Shown: positions 7,193 to 16,474, counted from the first letter of the stretch. The stretch is 64,000 nt of DNA from Gaetbulibacter sp. 4G1 (GCF_002741945.1 NZ_MDVN01000020.1:372001-436000), one strand, 5' to 3'. Numbers and translations: made by a program. The notes: generated by a model not told the origin, from the sequence alone.

Positions 7193-8542
7193 TTAAAGAA
7201 ATATTTTTTCTACACCTTTTATAGATTTAAGCAAACTGCAAACCACAACCCTATCGCCTTCTTGAATTTTAAAATCTCCTAAAGCAATTAAACCTACTCC
7301 ATTTCTGATGACACCGCCAATAATAGCAGATCTAGGAAAATCAATCTCTTTTATAACTTTATTACAGATTACAGATGTTGCTTTGACTTCAAACTCTAAC
7401 AATTCTGCATTCATGTTATTCAATTTAGTCATAGCTACAACTTCACCTTTACGTATATACCTAAAAATATTATTTGCAGCTAGTAATTTTTTATTAATAA
7501 GTGTATCGATACCAATAGACTGAGACAATTCAAAATAATCCATATTCTCAACCAAAGCAATAGATTTTTTTACACCTTTAGATTTAGCCACTAAACAAGA
7601 CATGATATTGGTTTCAGAATTATCACCTACAGCAATAAAAGCATCCATATCGCTAATACTTTCTTCATTTAAAATGTCTACATTTCTACCGTCACTATTA
7701 ATAACTAAAACGTTTGGTAAGACATCAGCAATATCAAAAGCACGTTCTTTACTTTTTTCTAAAAGCTTTACTTTAAATCCTTTTTGACTTAACTCTCTTG
7801 CCGATTTAAAACCTATTTGAGTTCCGCCAAGAATCATAACATTTTTTATTTCTGTATTTTCTTTACCTGTAAGTTTACAAAGTTCTTCTGCGCCACCTTC
7901 AGAGGTTATAAAAACGACATTATCTCCTTCTTTAAACAAAGTATCACCTCTAGGGATGATAGTAAATTGGGTTCCTGCTCGCTGAATAGCTATGGGTACA
8001 AAATGAATTTCCGGAAAAATTTTAGCTGCTTGCTTAACCTTTTTTCCCACAAAAGAGGCTTCTTTTGACAAGGTTAAACCCGCCATGGTAAGCGCTCCTT
8101 CCTCAAACTCATAATTATCATTAAAGGAAGATGATTTAAGCGATAATTCAATCTCAGAAGCCGCTAAGGCCTCAGGAGAAATGAGCTCATCAATTCCAAA
8201 CTTGGTAAAACCAACTTCATCCTTATGGTTTATAAATTCAGTATTAGATATTCTAGCAATGGTACGCTTTGAACCTAGTTGCTTTGCTAAAACACAGATA
8301 GTAATATTAGTGGTTTCTGAAGCTGTTACACCAATTAATAAATCACTAGTATCTACACGGGCTTCTTTTAAAATAGCAATCGATGTAGCGTCACCTTTAA
8401 TAACTTTTATATCTAAATGTGTATCAGCGTGGGCAAGACTTTCTTTATTTGTGTCTATTAAAGTAATCTCTTGAGATTCGTAAGACAATAATTTCGCTAA
8501 ATGAAATCCAACTTCACCAGCTCCAGCAATAATAATTTTCAT
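7193..8542 (-). CDS. trkA: Trk system potassium transporter TrkA
   Basis: Cytoplasmic regulatory subunit that binds NAD(H) or nucleotides and gates TrkH. Two RCK units are present: the first starts with the Rossmann motif GAGEVG at the very N-terminus, the second with GGTQIG near residue 230; each is followed by an RCK-C ligand domain. The open frame extends to 8611, but the extra 23 residues are hydrophobic, unlike the family. The ATG at 8542 gives the canonical MKIIIAGAGEVGFHLAK start and lies 26 nt after a minus-strand -7 box at 8568-8575, which falls inside the extension. Length from this start is 449, as expected. Confidence 0.93.
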   Translation of the reverse strand: MKIIIAGAGEVGFHLAKLLSYESQEITLIDTNKESLAHADTHLDIKVIKGDATSIAILKEARVDTSDLLIGVTASETTNITICVLAKQLGSKRTIARISNTEFINHKDEVGFTKFGIDELISPEALAASEIELSLKSSSFNDNYEFEEGALTMAGLTLSKEASFVGKKVKQAAKIFPEIHFVPIAIQRAGTQFTIIPRGDTLFKEGDNVVFITSEGGAEELCKLTGKENTEIKNVMILGGTQIGFKSARELSQKGFKVKLLEKSKERAFDIADVLPNVLVINSDGRNVDILNEESISDMDAFIAVGDNSETNIMSCLVAKSKGVKKSIALVENMDYFELSQSIGIDTLINKKLLAANNIFRYIRKGEVVAMTKLNNMNAELLEFEVKATSVICNKVIKEIDFPRSAIIGGVIRNGVGLIALGDFKIQEGDRVVVCSLLKSIKGVEKIFL

Positions 8543-8567
8543 TATTTGTATATCATAAAAAGTATAA

Positions 8568-8575
8568 CAAATATA
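8568..8575 (-). promoter_or_regulatory. Promoter -7 box of trkA-trkH
   Basis: The minus strand reads TATATTTG, a perfect TAnnTTTG. It would start transcription close to 8560 and thereby supports the trkA start at 8542. Confidence 0.55.
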
Positions 8576-8630
8576 GTATAAAATAAATATTGCTACCTTA
8601 CTAATAGTCAATATAATATTTGTAAACCAA

Positions 8631-8662
8631 TTGCATTATGCTTTTATAAAAGTTTATATTTG
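8631..8662 (+). promoter_or_regulatory. Promoter of ubiE-porT
   Basis: TTG at 8631-8633, a 21-nt spacer, then TATATTTG at 8655-8662, close to the Bacteroidota consensus TTG-N17-23-TAnnTTTG. The TTG start codon of ubiE follows 17 nt later. Confidence 0.6.
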
Positions 8663-8679
8663 CTCAAAATTTTACAGAT

Positions 8680-9408
8680 TTGTCAAAAATAAAGCCTTAC
8701 AAGAATAGCGAATTAGGAAAAAAGGAACAGGTTACCAAAATGTTTGATACCATTTCTGGTGATTACGATGGATTAAATCGTGTGATTTCTTTTGGTATTG
8801 ATATTAAATGGCGAAAAAAAGTGGTGAAATTGGTTAAAGAAAAACAGCCAGAAACCATTTTAGATATCGCAACAGGAACTGGAGATTTAGCTATTAATCT
8901 TGCTGAAACTAATGCCACAAAAATTATTGGTTTAGATATTAGCAGTGGCATGCTGGATATTGGTAAAGAAAAAATTAAAAAGAAAGGTTTAGAACAGAAA
9001 ATTGAAATGGTTATAGGTGATTCTGAAAACATGCCTTTTGATGATAACACCTTTGATGCCATTACCGTTGCTTTTGGAGTCCGTAATTTTGAAACTTTAG
9101 AAAATGGCTTAAAAGAAATTCTTAGAGTTTTAAAGCCTAACGGTAATTTTGTGATTTTAGAAACATCAATGCCAGATAAAACTCCATACAAACAAGGTTA
9201 CAATTTTTATACAAAAAATATTTTACCAGTTATAGGCAGAGTATTTTCTAAAGATAGAAGTGCCTATAAATATTTGTGCGAATCGGCATCAACTTTTCCT
9301 TATGGAGAAGTTTTAAACAATATTTTACGTAAAATTGGGTTTATTAATGTTGAAGATTTTCCGCAAACCTTTGGAGTGGCAACAATCTATAGAGCATCAA
9401 AACAATAA
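8680..9408 (+). CDS. ubiE: Demethylmenaquinone methyltransferase UbiE/MenG
   Basis: Performs the last step of menaquinone synthesis, the SAM-dependent C-methylation of demethylmenaquinone; menaquinone is the quinone of this lineage. The UbiE/COQ5 signature appears as KEQVTKMFDTISGDYDGLNR near residues 16-36, the SAM motif as DIATGTGDLA at about 63-72, and the second signature as RVLKPNG at about 148-154. Translation must begin at the TTG codon (8680), because the first ATG falls inside the conserved signature. porT starts 2 nt after the stop. Confidence 0.95.
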   Translation: MSKIKPYKNSELGKKEQVTKMFDTISGDYDGLNRVISFGIDIKWRKKVVKLVKEKQPETILDIATGTGDLAINLAETNATKIIGLDISSGMLDIGKEKIKKKGLEQKIEMVIGDSENMPFDDNTFDAITVAFGVRNFETLENGLKEILRVLKPNGNFVILETSMPDKTPYKQGYNFYTKNILPVIGRVFSKDRSAYKYLCESASTFPYGEVLNNILRKIGFINVEDFPQTFGVATIYRASKQ

Positions 9409-9410
9409 AA

Positions 9411-10142
9411 ATGAAGCACTTTTTTCTGTTATTAGTATTTTTTTTAGTAGTTCAAACCTCTGATGCACAGTTATTCAAAAGAGAAAAGGTTACTTATGAT
9501 GCAAATCAAGGAAGAGGAACTACTGATAATAATTTGTTACGTTGGGGTTACTTTTTAGGCATCAATAATTACGATTTCAATTTTGATTACAATGAGGATT
9601 TACGTGATATTTATGTAAAAAGAAGCCCAGGTTTTAGCGTTGGGTTAATTGGTAATTTACGTATTAATAAATTTATTGATTTACGCTTAGAACCAGGTTT
9701 ACTAATTACAACCAGAGAGTTATATTATAGCCAAACATATTTTGAAGGGTTTCCAGATTTAAATAATTCAGATTTAAAAAGAGAAGTGAAATCTACTTAC
9801 ATTCATATTCCTTTATTAGTAAAACTTTCTACCAAACGAATTAATAATTTTAAGCCGTTTATTGTTGGTGGAGTTTCAACAGCCTTAAACCTTTCTAGTA
9901 ACGAAACAAACCCCAATGATAATAGCAATGGCCAATTTAGAACCAAAAAGAACATGTTGTTTTATGAACTTGGTTTTGGTGTAGATTTGTATTTATATAA
10001 TTTTAAATTCACTCCTTCTATACGGGGGCTTTTTGCTATTAATGATGAGTTGGTAAGGGATACAGACCCAAATAGTCCTTGGACAAGTAATATTGCAAGC
10101 ATGAAAACACGAGGCGTATTTATTAACTTCACGTTTCAGTAG
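9411..10142 (+). CDS. porT: PorT/SprT, type IX secretion and gliding protein
   Basis: Outer-membrane beta-barrel protein needed for the type IX secretion system (PorT in Porphyromonas gingivalis, SprT in Flavobacterium johnsoniae). The first 19 residues are a signal peptide ending SDA before Q20; the rest shows alternating beta-strand patterns, with GLIGNLRINKFIDLRLEPGL typical of the PorT family, and a C-terminal aromatic residue pair FTFQ consistent with a barrel. Placement directly after ubiE is the arrangement I know from flavobacteria. The assignment rests on this context and on family resemblance. It implies that the cell secretes through T9SS and may glide. Confidence 0.82.
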   Translation: MKHFFLLLVFFLVVQTSDAQLFKREKVTYDANQGRGTTDNNLLRWGYFLGINNYDFNFDYNEDLRDIYVKRSPGFSVGLIGNLRINKFIDLRLEPGLLITTRELYYSQTYFEGFPDLNNSDLKREVKSTYIHIPLLVKLSTKRINNFKPFIVGGVSTALNLSSNETNPNDNSNGQFRTKKNMLFYELGFGVDLYLYNFKFTPSIRGLFAINDELVRDTDPNSPWTSNIASMKTRGVFINFTFQ

Positions 10143-10174
10143 TTTAATCTGTACGACAAATAATACTCTCTCAA

Positions 10175-10894
10175 TTAACTCCTTCTAAACTCACTTAATA
10201 ATATAGCTGTTGCTGTTGCTACATTTAAACTTTCGGTAGCTTGCAAATCACCAAATCTTGGTATAGAAATTTTTTCATCTATAGTTGCTTCAACTTGTTT
10301 TGATATACCGTTGGCTTCATTCCCCATAACTAAAATTCCAGAATTAGGTAATTGCTTTTTATAAACGGTTTCTCCTTCCATAAAGGCTCCAAAAACAGGA
10401 GGTTCTGCTTTGCTTAAAAAATCAGCTAAATCTACATAACTTATATTAACTCTAGTTATAGACCCCATAGTAGCTTGAATAACTTTAGGGTTAAAACAAT
10501 CAACCGTTTCTTTGCTGCAAAGCAAATCTTTAATACCAAACCAATCGCAAAGTCGAATAATTGTGCCTAAGTTTCCAGGGTCTCTAATCGCATCAAGTGC
10601 CACAATCATTCCATTTAAATTTATTGGTTTTGGCTTTGGTATTTTAAAAACAGCCAAAGCTTTATTTGGTGTAGTTAAAAAACTTATACGCTTTAAATCG
10701 GCTTTAGAAATTAAAATTTCATCTTTGGCATCAATATTGAATGTTTCTGTCGTATATAATGCTTGAAGTGTTAATTTAGATTGTAATAGTTCTTTTATTG
10801 TTTTTGTACCCTCAACAACAAAAAAACCATGTTGCAGTCTATATTTTTTTTGCTTTAAACTCGTTATTAATTTTATCTGGCTTTTAGAGAGCAT
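10175..10894 (-). CDS. TrmH/SpoU family RNA 2'-O-methyltransferase
   Basis: SPOUT-fold enzyme that 2'-O-methylates a ribose in rRNA or tRNA. The N-terminal 90 residues form the substrate-binding domain (FVVEGTKTIKELL), and the catalytic knot domain shows the three SpoU motifs: DPGNLGTIIR at about 117-126, MGNEANGIS at about 190-198 and LNVATATAILLSEF at the C-terminus. Length 239 is normal. The exact target (for example G2251 of 23S rRNA as in RlmB, or another site) cannot be read from the sequence. Divergent from tamL. Confidence 0.9.
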   Translation of the reverse strand: MLSKSQIKLITSLKQKKYRLQHGFFVVEGTKTIKELLQSKLTLQALYTTETFNIDAKDEILISKADLKRISFLTTPNKALAVFKIPKPKPINLNGMIVALDAIRDPGNLGTIIRLCDWFGIKDLLCSKETVDCFNPKVIQATMGSITRVNISYVDLADFLSKAEPPVFGAFMEGETVYKKQLPNSGILVMGNEANGISKQVEATIDEKISIPRFGDLQATESLNVATATAILLSEFRRS

Positions 10895-11002
10895 TAAATC
10901 TTTTTTATATTATTCATTTTTTAATTTTATAAAGAAATGAAAAAATATTTATAAGGTTAAATTACGCTTAAATTATTTAGGTGTTTTTCTGAGGAAATAA
11001 TG

Positions 11003-11010
11003 TATTTTTG
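11003..11010 (+). promoter_or_regulatory. Promoter -7 box of tamL
   Basis: TATTTTTG matches TAnnTTTG, 83 nt before the TTG start of tamL. Confidence 0.45.
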
Positions 11011-11092
11011 AGTCCATAACATGTATTTATTATTATTTCTTTTAATTAAAACAAACTCTTAAACCCGTAACTTGAATTAAATATAATTTCAT

Positions 11093-13618
11093 TTGCAAAA
11101 ACGACTCTTAAAAATACTACTATTATTATGTTTTACAGGATACTTTACATCCTGTGATACTGTAAAAAGAGTTGCAGAAAACGAACACTTATTAGTAAAA
11201 AACACGGTATATGTAAACGATAAAAAGAACAATACCGAAACCATATCTAATTTATTACACCAAAAGCCAAACAGTAAATTACCATTGATTGGTAATTTAA
11301 GACTTAATATTTACAATTTGGCGCGCCCAAATAGAGATTCCATTTTTGAAGCTTGGTTAGATAAAAATCCTAAAAGACGAGAACGCCTAAAAAAAGCATA
11401 TTCTCAAAAACAAGTAGACAGGCTTAAATCATCGGCTTTAGGATTTAATAATTGGTTAAAAAAAACTGGCGAGCCTCCTGTAATTGTTGATGAGAAAAAA
11501 ACAGAAAAGACTGCAAAGCGGTTAAAGTCTTATTATAAATTTAATGGCTGGAGTAATGTTGACATAAAATATGACATCAACAAACTGGATAATAAGCGAG
11601 CAACTATTGATTATTTTGTAGAACATGGAGAGCCATATATAATAGATTCTATTACAAAAAGTATTTCGTCTCCCGTTATAGACTCTTTATATAAGACAAT
11701 TAAAAAAGAGGCCTTAATAAAGAAAAACAATCAATATGTTATTCCTATTTTAGGTTTAGAGCGTGACAGAATTTCTGCTGAAATGCGTAACTCTGGCGTG
11801 TATCATTTTAATCAAGACTATATTAGGTTTACTGTTGATACGGTTGATACTAATAAAAAAGCCAACATTGATGTTATCATTCAAGATAGAGCTATCAGAA
11901 CTCAAGATTCTACTATACGAAAACCATTTAAAATTTATAAAATAAAGGATGTAAACGTATTTACAGATCACACTTTTGAAAATAATGATAAATCACCTAA
12001 AGAATCTCTTAAATTTAATGGTTATAACTTATATGCTTACGATGAAATAAAATATAAGCCTAAAGCTATCACTGATGCTATCTTTATAAACCCAGGGAGT
12101 ATTTTCAGAGATATTGATAGAACACGTTCTTATAGACATATAAGTGAGTTGCGAACGTTTAAATATCCAGATATAAATTATTTTGAAAATGAAGATTCTA
12201 CATTAACTGCAAATATTTATTTAACACCATTAAAAAAATTCGGGCTAGGCTTTAGCGCCGAAGTATCTAAAAGCAACATACAAGATGTTGGATTTTCATT
12301 GAGTCCTTCTTTACTTATAAGAAATATTTTTAGAGGCGCAGAAACTTTTGAAATCTCTGGAATAGCATCTATTGGAGCTTCGGATGATGCTGCAAATAAT
12401 CGCGATCAATTTTTTGATATTAATGAGTTTGGAGTAGACTTAAAACTTACTTTTCCAAGATTATTCTCTCCTTTTAATACTGAAAGGTTAATCCCAAAAT
12501 ATATGTCTCCAACTACCAGAATTAGTTTATCAGCAACGAGTCAAACCAATATTGGCTTAGATAAACAAACTTTTACTGGTACATTTAACTATAAGTGGAA
12601 TCCAAATGCCATAGTTACTAACAGGCTTGATTTATTTAATGTACAATATGTTAGAAATCTAAATATTGGAAATTATTTTGATGTTTACCAAAACTCATTT
12701 ACCACATTAAATAATATTTCAAAAACTATAAATTATAATAGTGGAAATGATTTAACTTTTCCAGATCTAACTGATGCTTTTCTAAGTGATGTTCTAAACA
12801 ACAATACGTCTTTAACTCCTATTGACGACGACTATAAAACCGTATCGGCAATTAACGAACGTAAAAACAGATTGACTGAAAACAACTTAATATTCTCTTC
12901 AAGTTTTAGTTTTACTCAAGATAAGCGTCAAAATTTATTTGATGAAGATTTTTCAATATTTCGTTTTAAATTAGAAGCAGCAGGCAACTTACTAGCAAAT
13001 ACTTCAAAACTTTTAGGGTTAAATAAAAATGCCGATGACCGTTACGAGTTATTTAATGTCGCTTATTCTCAATACATCAAAACAGAGTTCGACTATGTAA
13101 AACACTGGGACTTAGGAAGAAAAAATGTTTTAGCAATGCGAGCTTTTTTTGGTATTGCAATCCCATACGGCAACTCCTCTAGTATTCCTTTTTCTAAAAG
13201 TTTCTTTGCAGGTGGTGCAAACGACAATCGTGCATGGACCGCTTATAGCTTAGGTCCTGGAAGCTCAGAAACTATTAATGAGTTTAACGAAGCTAATTTA
13301 AAACTTGCATTTAGTGTAGAGCAACGGTTTAATATATTCGAAAATTTAAATGGGGCAGTATTTGTTGATACAGGTAACATATGGAATGCTCTTGACGATG
13401 TTGAAGATGACAATGCTACTTTTACTAATTTCAACTCCTTAAAAGATATTGCTATTGGCTCTGGCTTTGGTTTACGTTACGATTTTAGTTTTTTTATTTT
13501 CCGTTTCGATATCGGCTTTAAAACTTATGATCCTTTTTATAGAGACCAAAACCGTTGGTTTAATGATTACAATTTTGGCAACGCAGTATATAATATTGGT
13601 ATAAATTATCCTTTTTAA
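11093..13618 (+). CDS. tamL: TamL, BamA/TamA-like outer-membrane assembly lipoprotein
   Basis: Omp85-superfamily barrel which, with TamB, is thought to help export or insert envelope proteins. The N-terminus is a lipoprotein signal: MQKRLLKILLLLCFTGYFTS followed by C21. Residues of about 25-380 are POTRA-like, and the C-terminal half is a long beta barrel ending in the beta-signal YNIGINYPF. Lipidation of a TamA-like barrel is the feature of the Bacteroidota TamL group. Translation starts at TTG (11093); any later ATG would remove the signal. No tamB is in this window. Length 841 fits. Confidence 0.85.
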   Translation: MQKRLLKILLLLCFTGYFTSCDTVKRVAENEHLLVKNTVYVNDKKNNTETISNLLHQKPNSKLPLIGNLRLNIYNLARPNRDSIFEAWLDKNPKRRERLKKAYSQKQVDRLKSSALGFNNWLKKTGEPPVIVDEKKTEKTAKRLKSYYKFNGWSNVDIKYDINKLDNKRATIDYFVEHGEPYIIDSITKSISSPVIDSLYKTIKKEALIKKNNQYVIPILGLERDRISAEMRNSGVYHFNQDYIRFTVDTVDTNKKANIDVIIQDRAIRTQDSTIRKPFKIYKIKDVNVFTDHTFENNDKSPKESLKFNGYNLYAYDEIKYKPKAITDAIFINPGSIFRDIDRTRSYRHISELRTFKYPDINYFENEDSTLTANIYLTPLKKFGLGFSAEVSKSNIQDVGFSLSPSLLIRNIFRGAETFEISGIASIGASDDAANNRDQFFDINEFGVDLKLTFPRLFSPFNTERLIPKYMSPTTRISLSATSQTNIGLDKQTFTGTFNYKWNPNAIVTNRLDLFNVQYVRNLNIGNYFDVYQNSFTTLNNISKTINYNSGNDLTFPDLTDAFLSDVLNNNTSLTPIDDDYKTVSAINERKNRLTENNLIFSSSFSFTQDKRQNLFDEDFSIFRFKLEAAGNLLANTSKLLGLNKNADDRYELFNVAYSQYIKTEFDYVKHWDLGRKNVLAMRAFFGIAIPYGNSSSIPFSKSFFAGGANDNRAWTAYSLGPGSSETINEFNEANLKLAFSVEQRFNIFENLNGAVFVDTGNIWNALDDVEDDNATFTNFNSLKDIAIGSGFGLRYDFSFFIFRFDIGFKTYDPFYRDQNRWFNDYNFGNAVYNIGINYPF

Positions 13619-13800
13619 TTACAAAGAATCACTCTATCTTTTATTAAAACTTCATTAAAAATTATCATTGATTTATATTGAGCTGAGCTTATCTAAACAA
13701 TTACAAAAATGATGTTTTAACACCATTCAAACTATAACGTTTTAGTTTCATTTAGATAGTTTCATCCAATAAAACCTTAACTATTTATTTAAAAATTGAT

Positions 13801-13808
13801 TACTTTTG
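13801..13808 (+). promoter_or_regulatory. Promoter -7 box of fbaA
   Basis: TACTTTTG matches TAnnTTTG, 33 nt before the fbaA ATG. The remaining 180 nt between tamL and this box hold nothing I recognise. Confidence 0.5.
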
Positions 13809-13841
13809 AAACCTACTAATTTTTAATCAATTAAATAAAAA

Positions 13842-14909
13842 ATGGGACATAATATAAAACCAGGTGTTGCAACAGGTAAAGAAGTTCAAGCTATTTTCAA
13901 CCATGCAAAAGCTAATAATTATGCACTTCCTGCTGTTAACGTTATTGGTTCAGATACTATAAATGGTGTTTTAGAAACTGCAAGAGACTTAAACGCTCCT
14001 GTAATTATTCAATTTTCAAATGGTGGCGCGCAGTTTAATGCAGGTAAAGGGTTAAGTAACGACGGGCAAAAAGCAGCTATTGCTGGTGCCGTTGCTGGTG
14101 CTAAACATGTACATACATTAGCAGAAGCTTATGGTGTTCCAGTAATTTTACATACAGACCACTGTGCTAAAAAACTTTTACCTTGGATTGATGGTTTATT
14201 AGACGCTAGTGAAGCACATTATAAAGAAACTGGTAAATCTTTATTTAGTTCTCATATGATTGATCTTTCAGAAGAGCCAATCGAAGAAAATATCGAAATC
14301 TGTAAAACCTATTTAGAAAGAATGTCTAAAATGGGTATGACTTTAGAAATTGAATTAGGTATTACTGGAGGAGAAGAAGATGGTGTTGATAATAGCGATG
14401 TTGACGACTCAAAACTATACACGCAGCCAGAAGAAGTAGCTTATGCATATGAAGAATTAAGTAAAGTGAGTTCGCAATTTACTATTGCAGCGGCATTTGG
14501 TAATGTTCATGGTGTTTACAAACCAGGAAACGTAAAATTAACTCCAAAAATTTTAAAGAATTCTCAAGAGCACATTTCTAAAAAATACAACGTTGAGCAC
14601 AACCATATTGATTTTGTATTCCACGGTGGTTCTGGTTCTACGGTAGAAGAAATTCGTGAAGGTATAAGTTATGGTGTAATTAAAATGAATATTGATACTG
14701 ATTTACAATATGCATTTATGAGCGGAATTCGCGATTACATGGGAGATAAAGCTGAATATTTAAAAGCACAAATAGGAAATCCTGATGGAGATGATGTGCC
14801 AAACAAAAAATTCTACGACCCACGAGTTTGGTTACGCGAAGGGGAAAAAACATTTGTAACTCGTTTAAAAAAGGCTTTCGAAGATTTAAATAACGTAAAT
14901 ACTTTATAA
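13842..14909 (+). CDS. fbaA: Fructose-bisphosphate aldolase, class II
   Basis: Zinc-dependent aldolase of glycolysis and gluconeogenesis: fructose 1,6-bisphosphate to glyceraldehyde 3-phosphate and dihydroxyacetone phosphate. The class II A signature HTDHCAK places catalytic D106 and zinc ligand H107; further zinc ligands are in GNVHGVY and VFHGGSGS, the latter also holding the phosphate loop. The 355 residues match the long class IIA form found in E. coli (359). Single gene with its own promoter box and a terminator downstream. Confidence 0.97.
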   Translation: MGHNIKPGVATGKEVQAIFNHAKANNYALPAVNVIGSDTINGVLETARDLNAPVIIQFSNGGAQFNAGKGLSNDGQKAAIAGAVAGAKHVHTLAEAYGVPVILHTDHCAKKLLPWIDGLLDASEAHYKETGKSLFSSHMIDLSEEPIEENIEICKTYLERMSKMGMTLEIELGITGGEEDGVDNSDVDDSKLYTQPEEVAYAYEELSKVSSQFTIAAAFGNVHGVYKPGNVKLTPKILKNSQEHISKKYNVEHNHIDFVFHGGSGSTVEEIREGISYGVIKMNIDTDLQYAFMSGIRDYMGDKAEYLKAQIGNPDGDDVPNKKFYDPRVWLREGEKTFVTRLKKAFEDLNNVNTL

Positions 14910-14935
14910 AAGGTAATTTTACTACAAATACTAAG

Positions 14936-14969
14936 AAAAAGGCTCTGTATAATTCAGAGTCTTTTTTTT
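14936..14969 (+). terminator. Intrinsic terminator of fbaA
   Basis: GGCTCTG and CAGAGTC pair (one G-T wobble) around a 7-nt loop, with five As before and seven or more Ts after. Confidence 0.8.
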
Positions 14970-15050
14970 ATATTCAACTCAAAAGCAATTAATTACACAA
15001 CTAAAATCAATAAAATCATTGTGGCATTACCCCAAAATTAAAAAAAGGTT

Positions 15051-15058
15051 TAATTTTG
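15051..15058 (+). promoter_or_regulatory. Promoter -7 box of accD
   Basis: TAATTTTG matches TAnnTTTG and is followed by a leader of about 125 nt before accD. Confidence 0.5.
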
Positions 15059-15172
15059 TCGTCGGGCTTTCCACTATATCTTTTGCAAAAAAGCAAAAGG
15101 TTAAGACTATTAACAAATAGTCGAACGGTTGCAATCCCTAATGCAATTCACGATATTAAAGATTATATAATC
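15059..15172 (+). promoter_or_regulatory. Structured leader of accD
   Basis: Two hairpins follow the promoter box: CTTTTGC/GCAAAAG with a 6-nt loop (15080-15099) and GACTATT/AATAGTC with a 4-nt loop (15105-15122). The segment begins GTCGTCGGGCTTTCC and continues with GCAATCCCTAATGC, so GGG and CCC could close an outer stem. A 12-bp palindrome GATTATATAATC ends at 15172. It could be a regulatory leader or a dispersed intergenic element. Confidence 0.4.
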
Positions 15173-15188
15173 TAAAAACATAAATCAT

Positions 15189-16046
15189 ATGTCTTGGTTT
15201 AAAAGAAAAGATAAAGGAATACAAACGAGTACTCAAGAAAAGAAGGACACCCCAAAGGGCTTATGGTATAAGTCTCCAACAGGCAAAATTGTAGATACTA
15301 AAGAATTAGAACAAAACTTTTATGTAAGTCCAGAAGATGGGTACCATGTTAGAATTGGCAGTAAAGAATACTTCGAAATTCTTTTTGATGATAATAAATT
15401 TAAAGAATTAGATGCTAATTTAGAATCTAAAGACCCATTAAAATTTGTTGACACTAAAAAATACCCAGAACGTTTAAAAGTAGCACAAGATAAAACCAAA
15501 TTAAAAGATGCAGTACGTAGCGCAGTAGGAAAATCTAAAGGAAAAGACTTAGTTATTTCTTGTATGGATTTTGCTTTTATAGGCGGCTCAATGGGTAGCG
15601 TTGTAGGTGAAAAAATTGCTCGTGCAGCTGATTATGCCCTTAAGAAAAAGCTTCCTTTTATGATTATTTCAAAATCAGGTGGAGCGCGTATGATGGAAGC
15701 AGCATTATCACTTATGCAATTAGCAAAAACATCTGTAAAATTAGCACAGTTAGCTGATGAAGGCATTCCTTATATCTCGTTATGTACAGACCCAACAACA
15801 GGAGGAACAACAGCCTCTTTTGCTATGCTTGGTGATATTAATATTGCAGAACCAGGTGCTTTAATAGGTTTTGCTGGACCTCGTATTGTTAGAGATACTA
15901 CGGGAAAAGAATTACCAGAAGGCTTCCAAACCTCTGAGTTTTTACTAGAACACGGATTTTTAGATTTTATTACACATAGGCAAGAACTAAAAAACAAAGT
16001 AAATCAATACATCGATTTAATAACAAACCAACCTTTAAGATCATAA
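15189..16046 (+). CDS. accD: Acetyl-CoA carboxylase carboxyltransferase subunit beta, zinc-ribbon cysteines missing
   Basis: Beta part of the carboxyltransferase that moves the carboxyl group from biotin to acetyl-CoA, giving malonyl-CoA for fatty acid synthesis; acts with AccA, which is not in this window. The crotonase-like core is intact ([48 protein letters not shown]). At the N-terminus, where E. coli has four zinc-binding cysteines, this protein has YKSPTGK and VSPEDGY (residues 27-33 and 46-52): all four cysteines are absent. I recall the same substitution in other flavobacterial AccD proteins. A hairpin follows the gene. Confidence 0.94.
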   Translation: MSWFKRKDKGIQTSTQEKKDTPKGLWYKSPTGKIVDTKELEQNFYVSPEDGYHVRIGSKEYFEILFDDNKFKELDANLESKDPLKFVDTKKYPERLKVAQDKTKLKDAVRSAVGKSKGKDLVISCMDFAFIGGSMGSVVGEKIARAADYALKKKLPFMIISKSGGARMMEAALSLMQLAKTSVKLAQLADEGIPYISLCTDPTTGGTTASFAMLGDINIAEPGALIGFAGPRIVRDTTGKELPEGFQTSEFLLEHGFLDFITHRQELKNKVNQYIDLITNQPLRS

Positions 16047-16049
16047 CAT

Positions 16050-16076
16050 AAAAGTGGCTGATTAGTCACTTTTTTC
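16050..16076 (+). terminator. Intrinsic terminator of accD
   Basis: AAAGTGGCT and AGTCACTTT pair (one G-T wobble) around GATT, followed by a T-rich tract. Confidence 0.75.
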
Positions 16077-16113
16077 TTTTTAAAAGATACTCTTATAAAT
16101 CATTAAAAATTAC

Positions 16114-16121
16114 TATATTTG
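16114..16121 (+). promoter_or_regulatory. Promoter -7 box of rpsO
   Basis: TATATTTG matches TAnnTTTG, 54 nt before the rpsO ATG. A TTG codon that would extend the frame overlaps this box, which argues for the ATG at 16176. Confidence 0.6.
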
Positions 16122-16175
16122 CCGCTCGAAAGAAAAACTTTCGTGTACATAAAAATCATTTACAATAATATTAGC

Positions 16176-16445
16176 ATGTATTTAGATCAAAAAGCAAAAG
16201 AAAAGCTATTTAAAAAGCACGGTAAAAATGCAAAAGATACAGGTTCTGCAGAAGGACAAATTGCATTATTTACAGAAAGAATTAATCACTTAACAGAACA
16301 CTTAAAAAATAATCGTAAAGATTATAATACTGAGCGTTCATTAGTAAAACTAGTTGGAAAGCGTCGTGCTTTACTAGACTACTTAACTAAGAAAGATATT
16401 TTAAGATATCGTGCCATAGTAAAAGAATTAGGATTAAGAAAATAA
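16176..16445 (+). CDS. rpsO: 30S ribosomal protein S15
   Basis: Small-subunit protein that binds the three-way junction of helices 20-22 of 16S rRNA and helps to form the subunit bridge. The 89 residues show the S15 signature around the middle: DTGSAEGQIALFTERINHLTEHL, then LVKLVGKRRALLDYL and the C-terminal RYRAIVKELGLRK. The frame is open to an upstream TTG at 16119, but that would add 19 non-family residues and overlap the promoter box. As in many bacteria, pnp follows, though here a terminator separates them. Confidence 0.97.
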   Translation: MYLDQKAKEKLFKKHGKNAKDTGSAEGQIALFTERINHLTEHLKNNRKDYNTERSLVKLVGKRRALLDYLTKKDILRYRAIVKELGLRK

Positions 16446-16446
16446 T

Positions 16447-16474
16447 TAAAAGAGGCTTCACAGCCTCTTTTTTG
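16447..16474 (+). terminator. Intrinsic terminator of rpsO
   Basis: AAAAGAGGCT and AGCCTCTTTT form a perfect 10-bp stem with loop TCAC and a T-tract. Confidence 0.85.

Noticed and set aside
8543-8611. N-terminal extension of TrkA
   Set aside because: The added residues are hydrophobic and non-homologous, and the promoter -7 box lies within them; the ATG at 8542 is preferred.
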